From the NCBI RefSeq assembly GCF_030373245.1, contig NZ_JAUCZF010000004.1, positions 62,001 through 126,000 of the forward strand: DNA of 64,000 nucleotides. The letters are read 5' to 3'. The notes under the pieces were generated by a model, which had not been told where the DNA came from, ran no database searches, and worked only from the letters and a program-made list of their open reading frames with translations. Positions 33,342-43,831 of the stretch are shown one piece after another. Numbering within the stretch: position 1 is the stretch's first letter; every line of letters begins with the position of its first letter. Position numbers and translations under genes: made by a program. The DNA is from Hydrogenophaga sp. Its GTDB lineage: Bacteria > Pseudomonadota > Gammaproteobacteria > Burkholderiales > Burkholderiaceae_C.

Positions 33342-34682
33342 ATGAACACGCTTGAAGACTGGCTCGCACATTGCGAGCGCCTGCACCCCCAAGGCAGCCG
33401 AGGCATCGAACTGGGGCTGGACCGGGTGCGGGTGGTGGCCCAGCGAATGGGTCTGGCCATGGACTGCCCGGTGATCACGGTGGCGGGCACCAATGGCAAG
33501 GGCTCCACCTGCGCCATGCTGGAGGCGGTGTATGGCCAGGCGGGCTTTCGAACCGGGGTCTACACCTCGCCTCACCTGGTGCACTTCGAGGAGCGCTGCC
33601 GCGTGGGGGGCGAGGCGGTCGCCGCCAGCGATCTGCTGCCGGCATTCGCTGAAGTGGAGGCGGCGCGGTTGGGAGGCCCCGAGGGTTCCACGGTGAGTCT
33701 GACCTATTTCGAATTCACCACCCTGGCCATTCTGCGCACCCTCTCGCGCTGTGGGTTGGATGTGGCGATCCTGGAGGTGGGCTTGGGCGGGCGGTTGGAT
33801 GCGGTGAACATCATCGACAACGATTGCGCCATCATCACCAGCATCGCGCTGGACCACATGGAGTACCTGGGGCCCGACCGGGAAGCCATTGGATACGAGA
33901 AGGCAGGCATCATGCGCACCGGCCGGACCGTGGTGGTGAGCGACCCGGTGCCGCCCCAGAGCGTGCTCGACCGCGCGATGGAGGTGGGTGCCGAGCTTTG
34001 GCGTCTGGGGCAGGATTTTCATTTTGCGGGCGACCAGCAGCAATGGGGCTGGGCCATGCACCCTTCCCACGGCGCGAGGCGTTACAGCGGGCTGGCCTAT
34101 CCTGCGCTGCGTGGTGCCAACCAGCTGGTCAACGCAGCCGGTGCGCTGGCCGCAATCGAGGCCCTTCGCAGCCGTCTGCCCGTGACGGCCCAGGCGGTGC
34201 GCAATGGGTTGGCCATGGTGGAGTTGCCGGGCCGCTTTCAGATCGTGCCGGGCACGCCGACCCTGGTGCTGGACGTGGCACACAACCCGCACTCGGTGGC
34301 CGCGCTGGCGGAAAACCTGGATGCCATGGGTTTTTATCCGACCACCCACGCGGTGTTCGGTGCCATGGCCGACAAGGACTTGCCGGCCATGTTGGAGCGC
34401 ATCAGCCCGCTGATCGACCGCTGGCACCTCACCGATCTGCCGCCGACGCGGGCCGCCAAAGCCGCGGCGCTGGCGCCGATCGTCGAGGCCAGTCCGGCAC
34501 CCGGACTGGCGCGCGTCAGCACCGTGGTCGGCTTGCACGCCACCCCTCTGGATGCCCTGCAGGCGGCGGTCTCCAGCGCCGACCCCGCTGATAGAATCGT
34601 GGTCTTTGGATCGTTCCTCACGGTGGGGGGTGTTTTGCAGGACGGCGTGCCCCGGCTACAGGCCAAGCACCTGTCTTCCTGA
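33342..34682 (+). CDS. folC: bifunctional folylpolyglutamate/dihydrofolate synthase
   Basis: Protein of 446 aa. It adds glutamate to dihydropteroate and folates. The ATP loop is VAGTNGKGSTCAMLE near residue 50, then GVYTSPHLVHFEER, LEVGLGGRLDAVN and the ligase C-terminal LDVAHNPHS. It opens the folC-SPOR-cvpA-purF arrangement common to beta- and gammaproteobacteria. ATG 33342 has no strong ribosome site. Confidence 0.96.
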   Translation: MNTLEDWLAHCERLHPQGSRGIELGLDRVRVVAQRMGLAMDCPVITVAGTNGKGSTCAMLEAVYGQAGFRTGVYTSPHLVHFEERCRVGGEAVAASDLLPAFAEVEAARLGGPEGSTVSLTYFEFTTLAILRTLSRCGLDVAILEVGLGGRLDAVNIIDNDCAIITSIALDHMEYLGPDREAIGYEKAGIMRTGRTVVVSDPVPPQSVLDRAMEVGAELWRLGQDFHFAGDQQQWGWAMHPSHGARRYSGLAYPALRGANQLVNAAGALAAIEALRSRLPVTAQAVRNGLAMVELPGRFQIVPGTPTLVLDVAHNPHSVAALAENLDAMGFYPTTHAVFGAMADKDLPAMLERISPLIDRWHLTDLPPTRAAKAAALAPIVEASPAPGLARVSTVVGLHATPLDALQAAVSSADPADRIVVFGSFLTVGGVLQDGVPRLQAKHLSS

Positions 34683-34742
34683 CCTCCTTTTCGCCCCAGT
34701 GCTGCCGGCCACGACCCGTTCGCCCGGCCACACCCTCAGCCC

Positions 34743-35474
34743 ATGTTTGCTCCCCGCTCCAGCGCCACCGGCAAAGCCGCCCAGCCACAGCCCCAGAGCA
34801 TCGAGGCGGTCCGGCGGCGTGCTCGACACCGTCTGATCGGTGCCGCGGTCCTCGTCTTGATCGGCGTGGTCGGCTTTCCCCTTCTGTTTGACACCGAGCC
34901 GCGGCCGATTTCGGTCGATATTCCGATCGAGATCCCCGCCAAGAACGCGACACCTGCGCTGGCCGCCAGCAAGAAAGCCGTCGAGGCGCCGCCGGCGGCG
35001 CCCAGTCTGAGTGCTGTTGAGAGCCTGGGCGCGCGTGAAGAGGTGGTGGAGCCGGTCCGGCCAGAGCCCCAGCCAGCCGCCAAGGTCGAGCCCAGGGTTG
35101 AGGCGAAGAAGGCAGACGCGCCGCCACCCAAGGCCGAGGCGCCCGCGGCGCCCAAGCCTGCGGCCAAGCCCGCGCCGAGCGCCGATGCCGATCGGGCCAG
35201 GGCCCTGCTCGAAGGCAAGACGCCCGACAAGCCGGCAGCCACCGGCGAGCGCCTGGTGGTGCAGGTGGGCGCGTTTGCCGAAGCATCTGGTGCTCGAGAA
35301 GTCCGCCAGAAGCTGGAGCGCGCCGGACTCAAGACTTACACCCATGTCGCCAACACGGCTGAGGGCCAGCGCATCCGGGTGCGCGTGGGGCCGTTTGCCA
35401 GCCGCGCCGAGGCCGAAAAGGTGGCCGCCCGCGTCAAGGCGCTGGGGCTCCCTGCCGCCATCCTCACGCTGTGA
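34743..35474 (+). CDS. SPOR-domain membrane protein (DedD-like)
   Basis: Protein of 243 aa. One membrane helix (residues about 31-49, GAAVLVLIGVVGFPLLF), a long Ala/Pro/Lys-rich periplasmic linker, and a C-terminal SPOR domain (VVQVGAFAEASGAREVRQKL, RVRVGPFASRAEAEKVAARV) that binds denuded septal peptidoglycan. This is the layout and gene position of DedD, a division protein. The linker is longer than in E. coli. Confidence 0.92.
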   Translation: MFAPRSSATGKAAQPQPQSIEAVRRRARHRLIGAAVLVLIGVVGFPLLFDTEPRPISVDIPIEIPAKNATPALAASKKAVEAPPAAPSLSAVESLGAREEVVEPVRPEPQPAAKVEPRVEAKKADAPPPKAEAPAAPKPAAKPAPSADADRARALLEGKTPDKPAATGERLVVQVGAFAEASGAREVRQKLERAGLKTYTHVANTAEGQRIRVRVGPFASRAEAEKVAARVKALGLPAAILTL

Positions 35475-35505
35475 TGGGCGCAGCACATGCCCGAAAGTGT
35501 GTCGC

Positions 35506-35991
35506 ATGAGCTGGATCGACTGGGCCTTGCTCACGGTACTGTTGGTCTCAGCCCTGGTTGGGCTGTGGCGCGGCCTGGTGTACGAAGTGCTGTCGGTGGC
35601 TGGATGGGTGCTGGCTTTTGTGCTGGCGCAGGCCTGGGCCGAACCAGCCGGGATGCTGCTGCCCATGGATGGCGCAGCTGCGCCGCTGCGTCTGGCCGCG
35701 GGCTTCGCCGTGGTGTTCATCGCGGTGGCGTTTGCGGCTGGCCTTTTGTCGTGGCTGATCAAGAAAATGGTCGAGTCGGTTGGCTTGCGGCCGGTCGACC
35801 GGGTGCTGGGTGGGGTGTTCGGTGTGGTGCGCGGGCTGGTGATCCTGCTCGGTCTCACGCTGGTGATGAGCATGCTGCCGCCCACTGCCCAAGCGGGTTG
35901 GCGCGCCTCGCCTGTGGCCCAAACCCTGAACGCTTCGCTGCACACTTTGAAGCCCTTGTTGCCCGATGCGGTATCGCGTCATCTGCCTTGA
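35506..35991 (+). CDS. cvpA: CvpA family membrane protein
   Basis: Protein of 161 aa with four membrane helices. The opening SWIDWALLTVLLVSALVGLWRG and the segment PVDRVLGGVFGVVRGL are typical of CvpA. It is needed for colicin V production and envelope homeostasis in E. coli. Position before purF is conserved. ATG 35506 is chosen; longer frames run through the SPOR gene. Confidence 0.95.
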   Translation: MSWIDWALLTVLLVSALVGLWRGLVYEVLSVAGWVLAFVLAQAWAEPAGMLLPMDGAAAPLRLAAGFAVVFIAVAFAAGLLSWLIKKMVESVGLRPVDRVLGGVFGVVRGLVILLGLTLVMSMLPPTAQAGWRASPVAQTLNASLHTLKPLLPDAVSRHLP

Positions 35992-36021
35992 GCTCTGGCT
36001 TTTCTCTTTGAGGATCTGAAC

Positions 36022-37524
<1,503 letters not shown>

Positions 37525-37542
37525 TCGAGAGCGGTAGCCGAC

Positions 37543-38772
37543 ATGAGTGACCAGCCCAGCGGGCGCAGCCCATCTTCCTCGTTCCACCGCGACACCCTGG
37601 CGGTGCGCGAAGCCTCAGAGCGCAGCCAGTACGGTGAAAACTCAGAGGCACTGTTCCTCACCAGCGGCTTTGTGCAGCCGTCGGCCGAAGCGGCCGCGCG
37701 CCGCTTTGCCGGCGATGAAGAAGGCTACACCTATGGCCGCTATGGCAATCCCACCGTGGCCAGCTTCGAGCAGCGTCTGGCCGCGCTGGAAGGCAGCGAG
37801 GCCTGCATCTCCAGTGCATCCGGCATGTCGGCCATCCTGATGATGTGCATGGGGCTGCTCAAGGCGGGAGACCACGTAATCTGTTCCCAGTCCATGTTCG
37901 GCTCCACCATCAAGCTGATCGGCACCGACCTGGCGAAGTTTGGTGTGTTGTCCAGCTTCGTGTCACAGACCGACGTGAACGCCTGGCGCGCCGCGATTCA
38001 GCCCAGCACGCGGCTGCTGTTTGCCGAGACGCCTACCAACCCGCTCACCGATGTGTGCGATATCCGAGCCCTGGCGGATATCGCGCACAACGCTGGCGCG
38101 CTGCTGTGCGTGGACAACTGTTTTGCCACGCCGGCCCTGCAACGGCCCATGGACTTCGGCGCCGACCTTGTGATGCACTCTGGCACCAAGTACCTCGACG
38201 GCCAGGGCCGCGTGATGGCCGGCGCCCTTTGCGCCAGCCAAGACCTGGTCACCAAGACCTTTCTGCCGGTGCTCAAGAGCGCGGGCATGACGCTTTCCCC
38301 GTTCAACGCCTGGGTGGTACTGAAGGGCCTGGAGACGCTGGACATTCGCATGCGGGCTCAGTCTGCCCGCGCGCTTGGCCTGGCGAACTGGTTGGAGGCG
38401 CATCCGGCAGTGGCGCGTATCTTTTATCCGGGTCTCGCCAGCCATCCGCAGCATGCGCTGGCCATGGCGCAACAATCTGGCTGTGGTGGCGCGGTGCTGT
38501 CGTTCGAGGTCAAGGCGAATGATTCCCAACAGGCTCGCGCCCGGGCATTTCAGGTGCTTGACGCGATGCAGCTGTTGTCGCTTTCCACCAACCTCGGCGA
38601 CACCAAGACGCTGGTCGCACATCCGGCCAGCACCTCGCACGGGCGACTCACCGAAGCGCAGCGCCAGGCCGCGGGCGTCAGCCAGGGACTGATCCGCGTG
38701 GCGGTTGGCCTGGAACACCTGGACGACATTACGACCGATCTCGATCGCGGTCTCTCACTGCCTGGAACATGA
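37543..38772 (+). CDS. metZ: O-succinylhomoserine sulfhydrylase
   Basis: Protein of 409 aa, PLP enzyme of the Cys/Met metabolism family. MetZ makes homocysteine from O-succinylhomoserine and sulfide. Seen are [25 protein letters not shown], the PLP lysine in [17 protein letters not shown] near residue 215, and SLGD-like [20 protein letters not shown]. The purF-metZ order is usual in betaproteobacteria. Its stop overlaps gltX (ATGA at 38769-38772). Confidence 0.95.
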   Translation: MSDQPSGRSPSSSFHRDTLAVREASERSQYGENSEALFLTSGFVQPSAEAAARRFAGDEEGYTYGRYGNPTVASFEQRLAALEGSEACISSASGMSAILMMCMGLLKAGDHVICSQSMFGSTIKLIGTDLAKFGVLSSFVSQTDVNAWRAAIQPSTRLLFAETPTNPLTDVCDIRALADIAHNAGALLCVDNCFATPALQRPMDFGADLVMHSGTKYLDGQGRVMAGALCASQDLVTKTFLPVLKSAGMTLSPFNAWVVLKGLETLDIRMRAQSARALGLANWLEAHPAVARIFYPGLASHPQHALAMAQQSGCGGAVLSFEVKANDSQQARARAFQVLDAMQLLSLSTNLGDTKTLVAHPASTSHGRLTEAQRQAAGVSQGLIRVAVGLEHLDDITTDLDRGLSLPGT

Positions 38773-40154
38773 ACACCGTCCGCACCCGCTTCGCTCCGTC
38801 TCCAACCGGCTTCATTCACCTGGGCAACATCCGATCGGCGCTCTACCCATGGGCGTTTGCCCGTGCCAATGGCGGTGTGTTCATCCTGAGGATCGAAGAT
38901 ACCGACCTGGAGCGTTCGTCACAGGCGGCGGTGGACGTCATCATTGAGGGCATGCGCTGGCTGGGGCTGGACCACGACGAGGGGCCGTTCTACCAGATGC
39001 AACGCATGGACCGGTACAAGGCTGTGCTGGCAGAGATGGTCGTGGCAGGGCATGTCTACCCTTGCTACATGAGCATGGCCGAGCTCGATGCGCTGCGAGA
39101 GCGCCAGATGGCAGCCAAGGAAAAGCCGCGCTACGACGGCACCTGGCGGCCCGAGCCGGGCAAGGTCTTGCCGCCGGTGCCCGAAGGCGTGAAGCCGGTG
39201 TTGCGGTTCAAGAACCCGCAGGGTGGCGTGGTGAGCTGGCAGGACAAGGTCAAGGGCCAGATCGAGATCCGCAACGACGAGCTGGATGACCTGGTGATCG
39301 CGAGGCCCGACGGTACGCCGACCTACAACTTCTGCGTGGTGGTCGACGACATTGACATGGCCATCACCCACGTGATCCGCGGCGACGATCACGTGAACAA
39401 CACGCCGCGCCAGATCAACATCTTCCGCGCCCTGGGCAAAGAGCCGCCAGTCTATGCGCATCTGCCCACCGTGCTCAACGAGCAGGGCGACAAGATGAGC
39501 AAGCGCAGTGGTGCCAAGCCGGTCACGCAGTACCGCGACGAAGGCTACCTGCCCGATGCGATGGTGAACTACCTGGCGCGCCTGGGCTGGAGCCATGGCG
39601 ACGATGAAATTTTCAGTCGCGCGCAGTTCCTCGAGTGGTTCAACCTCGACCACCTGGGCCGCAGCGCGGCACAGTTCGACGAAGCCAAGCTGCGCTGGGT
39701 CAACGCCCAGCACATGAAGGCCATGGAGGATGGTGCGCTCAGTGCCCTGGTGGCCGAGCAGCTGGCAACAAGAGGCATTACCGCCGATGAGCGCCTGCCG
39801 GCCATCTGCGGCCTGTTCAAGGACCGTTGCGACACCACGGTGGCGCTCGCGCAGTGGGCGCGGGTTTTTTACGCACCCGTGACACCCGACGCAGACGAGC
39901 TGACTCAACACGTGACCGATGCCGTCAAGCCGGCGATCCAGGCGCTGGCGACTCTGCTTGGCGACTGCGCCTGGGACAAGACCAGCCTGTCTGCCGCCAT
40001 CAAGACCACCATCGCGGCACATGGGCTCAAGATGCCTCAACTGGCCATGCCGGTGCGCGTGTTGCTCATGGGTACCGCGCAGACGCCGTCGCTAGACGCC
40101 GTGCTCGCGCTGCATGATCGTGAAACTGTTTTGCAACGGCTGCGGATCGCCTGA
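38769..40154 (+). CDS. gltX: glutamyl-tRNA synthetase
   Basis: Protein of 461 aa, class I. The HIGH-type motif is [11 protein letters not shown] and the KMSKS-type motif is DKMSKRSG near residue 243. It charges tRNA-Glu. A tRNA-Glu gene lies about 230 bp downstream, within a small tRNA cluster. The start overlaps the metZ stop. Confidence 0.97.
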   Translation: MNTVRTRFAPSPTGFIHLGNIRSALYPWAFARANGGVFILRIEDTDLERSSQAAVDVIIEGMRWLGLDHDEGPFYQMQRMDRYKAVLAEMVVAGHVYPCYMSMAELDALRERQMAAKEKPRYDGTWRPEPGKVLPPVPEGVKPVLRFKNPQGGVVSWQDKVKGQIEIRNDELDDLVIARPDGTPTYNFCVVVDDIDMAITHVIRGDDHVNNTPRQINIFRALGKEPPVYAHLPTVLNEQGDKMSKRSGAKPVTQYRDEGYLPDAMVNYLARLGWSHGDDEIFSRAQFLEWFNLDHLGRSAAQFDEAKLRWVNAQHMKAMEDGALSALVAEQLATRGITADERLPAICGLFKDRCDTTVALAQWARVFYAPVTPDADELTQHVTDAVKPAIQALATLLGDCAWDKTSLSAAIKTTIAAHGLKMPQLAMPVRVLLMGTAQTPSLDAVLALHDRETVLQRLRIA

Positions 40155-40164
40155 AAAAATGTCC

Positions 40165-40170
40165 TATAAT
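40165..40170 (+). promoter_or_regulatory. candidate -10 box for the tRNA cluster
   Basis: A perfect TATAAT lies 61 bp upstream of tRNA-Ala. No convincing -35 was found at 16-18 bp spacing, so the promoter is only suggested. Confidence 0.4.
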
Positions 40171-40230
40171 TTGAGGCTTGCTGAAATGCGGCGGATTGGT
40201 GACGATCTGGCGTCGATCGGCAAGCCCTGT

Positions 40231-40306
<76 letters not shown>

Positions 40307-40381
40307 CAATTTGACAGCCGGGCCAAGGAGCAACTGCATAACGCACTGCTACAATGCCCGACTCGGAAGTTCCAAGGTTTT

Positions 40382-40457
40382 GACCCTATCGTCTAGAGGC
40401 CTAGGACATCACCCTTTCACGGTGAGTACCGGGGTTCGAATCCCCGTAGGGTCGCCA
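40382..40457 (+). tRNA. tRNA-Glu (anticodon TTC)
   Basis: 76 nt with CCA. GACCCTA/TAGGGTC acceptor stem, anticodon loop CTTTCAC with TTC, and T loop GGTTCGAATCC. Lies next to the synthetase gene that charges it. Confidence 0.97.
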
Positions 40458-40513
40458 AGTTTGTGGCACTTGGTCTGGCGCCGAAAGGCATCAGGCGAAA
40501 GCCTCACCACTGC

Positions 40514-40590
40514 GGAGTGGTAGTTCAGTTGGTTAGAATACCGGCCTGTCACGCCGGGGGTCGCGGGTTCGAGCCCCGTCCACTCCGCCA
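40514..40590 (+). tRNA. tRNA-Asp (anticodon GTC)
   Basis: 77 nt with CCA. GGAGTGG/CCACTCC acceptor stem, anticodon loop CTGTCAC with GTC, T arm GCGGGTTCGAGCCCCGT. Followed by a terminator. Confidence 0.97.
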
Positions 40591-40602
40591 AGCATGCAGA
40601 AG

Positions 40603-40632
40603 CCGCCCCGTCGCAAGATTGGGCGGTTTTTT
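40603..40632 (+). terminator. terminator of the tRNA cluster
   Basis: CCGCCC (40603-40608) pairs with GGGCGG (40621-40626), followed by six T residues. Confidence 0.85.
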
Positions 40633-40686
40633 GTTGCGCGTTCGCGCCTGGACCGTTGGCTGGAGTTTTGGCGCGAGGCCCCTGTG

Positions 40687-41598
40687 TCAGCGAGCGTGCG
40701 TCAGGGAACGGATGTTCACCAGTCCGGTCGACAACGCCGTGCCGACAATGATCACTGCCCCGCAGATCAGGGTCCAGCTGGTGATGGTTTCATCCAGAAA
40801 CCACACGCCGTAGATCAGCGCAAAAACTGGTACCAGAAACGTCACCGTCAAGGCTTTGGCTGGGCCGGCCTGTTCGATGATGTGAAAGAACAGGATGTAG
40901 GCCACTGCCGTGCAGAACAGTGCCACCGCCGCCACGGCCAGCCAGGCTGTTTGGGTCACGCCTTGGGTTGGCCACAGCCACAGTGTGGGCAGGGCCAGTC
41001 CGAGCGTGGCCCCGATCTGGCTGCCCGCGGCGGTGGCCAGCGGGTGGGCGCCGGCCAGGTGGCGCTTGGTGAAGCTCGCCGCCAGGCCGTAGCACAGCGT
41101 GGCGAGCAGGCAAGCCCCCATGGCCAGCAGGCTGATGGCGGTGTTGCCTGCAGCCAGGGAGCCAACCGGTGCCACGCCCGACTTGCCCAGTACCAGCAGC
41201 GTCACGCCAATAAACCCGATCGCCAGACCCAGTGCGCGCGATCCGCCCGGGCGGTCCTTCAGCCACAACCAGGCCACCACGGCACCCGATAGCGGCACGG
41301 TGGCGTTGAGGATGGCGGTCAGGCCGGTGTTGATGTGCAGCACCGCAAACGAAAAAAGGGCAAACGGCAACGCCGAATTGAGCAGGCCGACCAGCAGGAT
41401 GGGCCGGACCCTGCGACGGAAGTCGGCCCACACGCCGCGCACCAGGAACACCGGCAGCAGGAACAGCGCCGCGAGCCCCACACGCAGACCCGCTGTGGGC
41501 AGCGCGCCGAACTCTGCAGCCCCCAGTCGCATGAACATGAAGGAGGCGCCCCACAAGGCGGCGAGCAAACAGAATTCAGCGATCAGGGTGGGGGACAT
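40687..41598 (-). CDS. EamA/DMT-family transporter
   Basis: Protein of 303 aa with ten predicted membrane helices in two EamA repeats (LLAALWGASFMFMRLGAAEF and LLAMGACLLATLCYGLAASF as repeat openings; ALFSFAVLHINTGLTAILNA as the core). Drug/metabolite exporter superfamily. Substrate unknown. Leftward, single gene upstream of the tRNA terminator. Confidence 0.92.
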   Translation of the reverse strand: MSPTLIAEFCLLAALWGASFMFMRLGAAEFGALPTAGLRVGLAALFLLPVFLVRGVWADFRRRVRPILLVGLLNSALPFALFSFAVLHINTGLTAILNATVPLSGAVVAWLWLKDRPGGSRALGLAIGFIGVTLLVLGKSGVAPVGSLAAGNTAISLLAMGACLLATLCYGLAASFTKRHLAGAHPLATAAGSQIGATLGLALPTLWLWPTQGVTQTAWLAVAAVALFCTAVAYILFFHIIEQAGPAKALTVTFLVPVFALIYGVWFLDETITSWTLICGAVIIVGTALSTGLVNIRSLTHAR

Positions 41599-41646
41599 GC
41601 AAAGAGTATGCGGGTTCGCAGGCTTGCCAGCGACGACGCACTGATG

Positions 41647-42168
41647 CTACTGAGCCAGCTCATTGATGCTCACGCCCTCCAGCCGGAGCAAGGCTGATTT
41701 GCGCGGCAGTCCACCCGCATAGCCGGTGAGCGCGCCACCAGCGCCCAAAACGCGGTGGCAGGGCACCACAATGCCGACCGGGTTGCGTCCGATGGCAGCA
41801 CCCACCGCTCGCATCGCGCTGGCGCGGCCGCAGGCCTGAGCGATCTGACCGTAGCTGGCGGTGTGGCCGGAAGGAATGGTCAACAGCGCGCGCCACACGG
41901 CTTGCTGAAAAGCGGTGCCGGCCGATAGGTCCAGCGGCAGGTCGAAGGGGCTGGCCTCACCGCTGAAATAGGCATGAAGCTGGCGCGCTGCGCGGCGCAA
42001 TACGGGATGGTCTGGATCGATGGTCCAGCTGGCGACAGCGTAGGTATCGGGATGGTGTTGCTGATCGTCAAACCACAAACCTGCCAGGCCTTGTTCGCTG
42101 GCGGCCAGCAGCAGCGGGCCGAGTGGTGAGGCCACGGTGGTACAGACCAGGGTACGAGCCAGTTTCAT
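41647..42168 (-). CDS. ogt: methylated-DNA-[protein]-cysteine S-methyltransferase
   Basis: Protein of 173 aa. It repairs O6-methylguanine by suicide transfer to the Cys of VVPCHRVLG near residue 140; YGQIAQACGRASAMRAVGAA is the DNA-binding helix region with the Arg finger. The ATG at 42168 overlaps the stop of the upstream Ada-AlkA fusion gene, so the two are one adaptive-response operon. Start chosen at MKLARTL; longer frames read into alkA. Confidence 0.95.
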   Translation of the reverse strand: MKLARTLVCTTVASPLGPLLLAASEQGLAGLWFDDQQHHPDTYAVASWTIDPDHPVLRRAARQLHAYFSGEASPFDLPLDLSAGTAFQQAVWRALLTIPSGHTASYGQIAQACGRASAMRAVGAAIGRNPVGIVVPCHRVLGAGGALTGYAGGLPRKSALLRLEGVSINELAQ

Positions 42169-43718
42169 GACAGATCGCTTTCGGATGAGGCGGAATGGGC
42201 AGATCGGTGGCAACCCGCCCAGGCGCGGACGACGGCGTATCCCCGCCATGGCTGCCAGGCATCGGCTTGAAGCGCGGCGCTCTGCTCGGCCAGGCGCCCG
42301 CGCAGCGGCGACAGGCCCAGCGCGGCGTGCACCGCGACATCGCCCGGGGGCCATGCATCGGGCCAGCGCAGGGCGCGCAGGGCGATGTACTGTGCGGTCC
42401 AGGGGCCGATGCCGGGTAGCTGCTGCAAGGCTCGCAACGTGGCTGGTGTGTCGGCCTGATCGCTGAGGTCGAGCCGGCCTTCGAAAGCGGCGCATGCCAG
42501 CGCCCGGATGGCCGCCTGACGTTGGCGCACGATGCCGAGCGCGCCCAGTTCGGCGGGATCGGTTTGCGCCAGGGCCTGGGGAGTCGGGAAGAGGCGATTC
42601 AATTGCGGATCGGGCGTGCTCAGCGCTTGGCCAAAGCGCTCGATCAGGCGGGCCGCGAGCGTGCGCGCAGCTGCGACCGTGATCTGTTGGCCGAGCACGC
42701 CGCGCACCGCGAGCTCGAAGCCGTCCATGCAGCCGGGCACGCGCAGGCCATCACCGCCTGGAAAGTCGTGCCGCAACGTGTTGTTGATGGCCTGAGGGTC
42801 GGCGTCGAGATCGAACAAGGCGCGCACGCGCCACAGCACATGGGGCATCACGGCCTGCAAGCCGGTACTGAGTTTCAGTTCCACCGCGTTGGCGTCAGGC
42901 TTGAAGTGCGCTTGCAGCCAGCCGGTGTGCAAGGTCCCGTCGACTCTGAGCGAGAGTGTGCGAGCGTACAGGCACGCAGCGCTGTCGACCCGCTCCACGC
43001 CGGGTAGTTGCCGCGTCGCCAGAAAGGTCAGCATGGCGCCCACATCGTAGGGAGGGCGCCATCCGAGACGGGCGGTGCAGGTGGTGCGGTGAGCCGGTGT
43101 TGATGCCTTGTTGCGCAGGGCTGGCCGCATTTGGGTGGGACTCATCCCGTAACGGGCCTGGAACGCGGCATTGAAGCGGCGCACGCTGCCGAAGCCACTC
43201 ATCAACGCGACCTGTTGCACCGGCAGGCGGGTGTCAGTCAGCAACTGCTTGGCGGCCAACAGACGGCGCGTCTGCAGGTATTGCAGCGGCGACACGCCCA
43301 GGTCTTGCTCGAAGACGCGGCGCAGATGCCGGTCGCTGACGCCCAGGCGCTGAGCCAGCGCCGGCAAGGGTGATCCGCTCTCGGGGAAGGCCCAGCTGGC
43401 GGGTGCGTCCAGCAGCTTCATCGCTTCGCGCACCAGGATACTGCAAGCGTCCTGGTTGGACCAATGGCGGTCCAGCGGGGCCAGTTCGGGCCGGCAGCGC
43501 AAACAAGGACGAAATCCGGCGCCTTCGGCCTGCGCGGCGTGGTCAAAGAAGCGGCAGTTCTCACGCCGCGGCAGGCGCACCCGGCAGACCGGTCGGCAGT
43601 AGATCCCGGTGGAGGTGACACCCACAAAAAACCGGCCATCAAAACGCGCGTCATGCGCCGCCAGCGCCCGGTAGCGGGCATCGTCGGCGTGTCGTGCGGC
43701 GTGATCCATGGCGTTCAT
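42165..43718 (-). CDS. Ada(N)-AraC-AlkA fusion: methylation sensor and 3-methyladenine glycosylase
   Basis: Protein of 517 aa in three parts. Residues about 8-85 are the Ada methylphosphotriester domain with the zinc cysteines in YCRPVC and CLRC. Residues about 90-195 are an AraC-type DNA-binding domain (LAQRLGVSDRHLRRVFEQDL, VALMSGFGSVRRFNAAF). The rest is an AlkA glycosylase with QLPGIGPWTAQYIALRAL and the catalytic Asp in PPGDVAVH. In E. coli these functions are split between Ada and AlkA. The fused protein should sense alkylation, activate its own operon and remove alkylated bases. ogt is overlapped downstream. Confidence 0.95.
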   Translation of the reverse strand: MNAMDHAARHADDARYRALAAHDARFDGRFFVGVTSTGIYCRPVCRVRLPRRENCRFFDHAAQAEGAGFRPCLRCRPELAPLDRHWSNQDACSILVREAMKLLDAPASWAFPESGSPLPALAQRLGVSDRHLRRVFEQDLGVSPLQYLQTRRLLAAKQLLTDTRLPVQQVALMSGFGSVRRFNAAFQARYGMSPTQMRPALRNKASTPAHRTTCTARLGWRPPYDVGAMLTFLATRQLPGVERVDSAACLYARTLSLRVDGTLHTGWLQAHFKPDANAVELKLSTGLQAVMPHVLWRVRALFDLDADPQAINNTLRHDFPGGDGLRVPGCMDGFELAVRGVLGQQITVAAARTLAARLIERFGQALSTPDPQLNRLFPTPQALAQTDPAELGALGIVRQRQAAIRALACAAFEGRLDLSDQADTPATLRALQQLPGIGPWTAQYIALRALRWPDAWPPGDVAVHAALGLSPLRGRLAEQSAALQADAWQPWRGYAVVRAWAGCHRSAHSASSESDLS

Positions 43719-43831
43719 GGTACGCGGCAGTCGGCGATCTGACTGGCCATTTCCGGACTTTTGCCTCACTCGCTGAGCGCAGGGTCATCCCTACAATGTT
43801 CGTCATTCACGTTGTTCAGGGAAATCATTTC

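Noticed and set aside
40311..40345. TTGACA and TACAAT before tRNA-Glu as a sigma-70 promoter
   Set aside because: The spacing is 23 bp, too long for a normal promoter.
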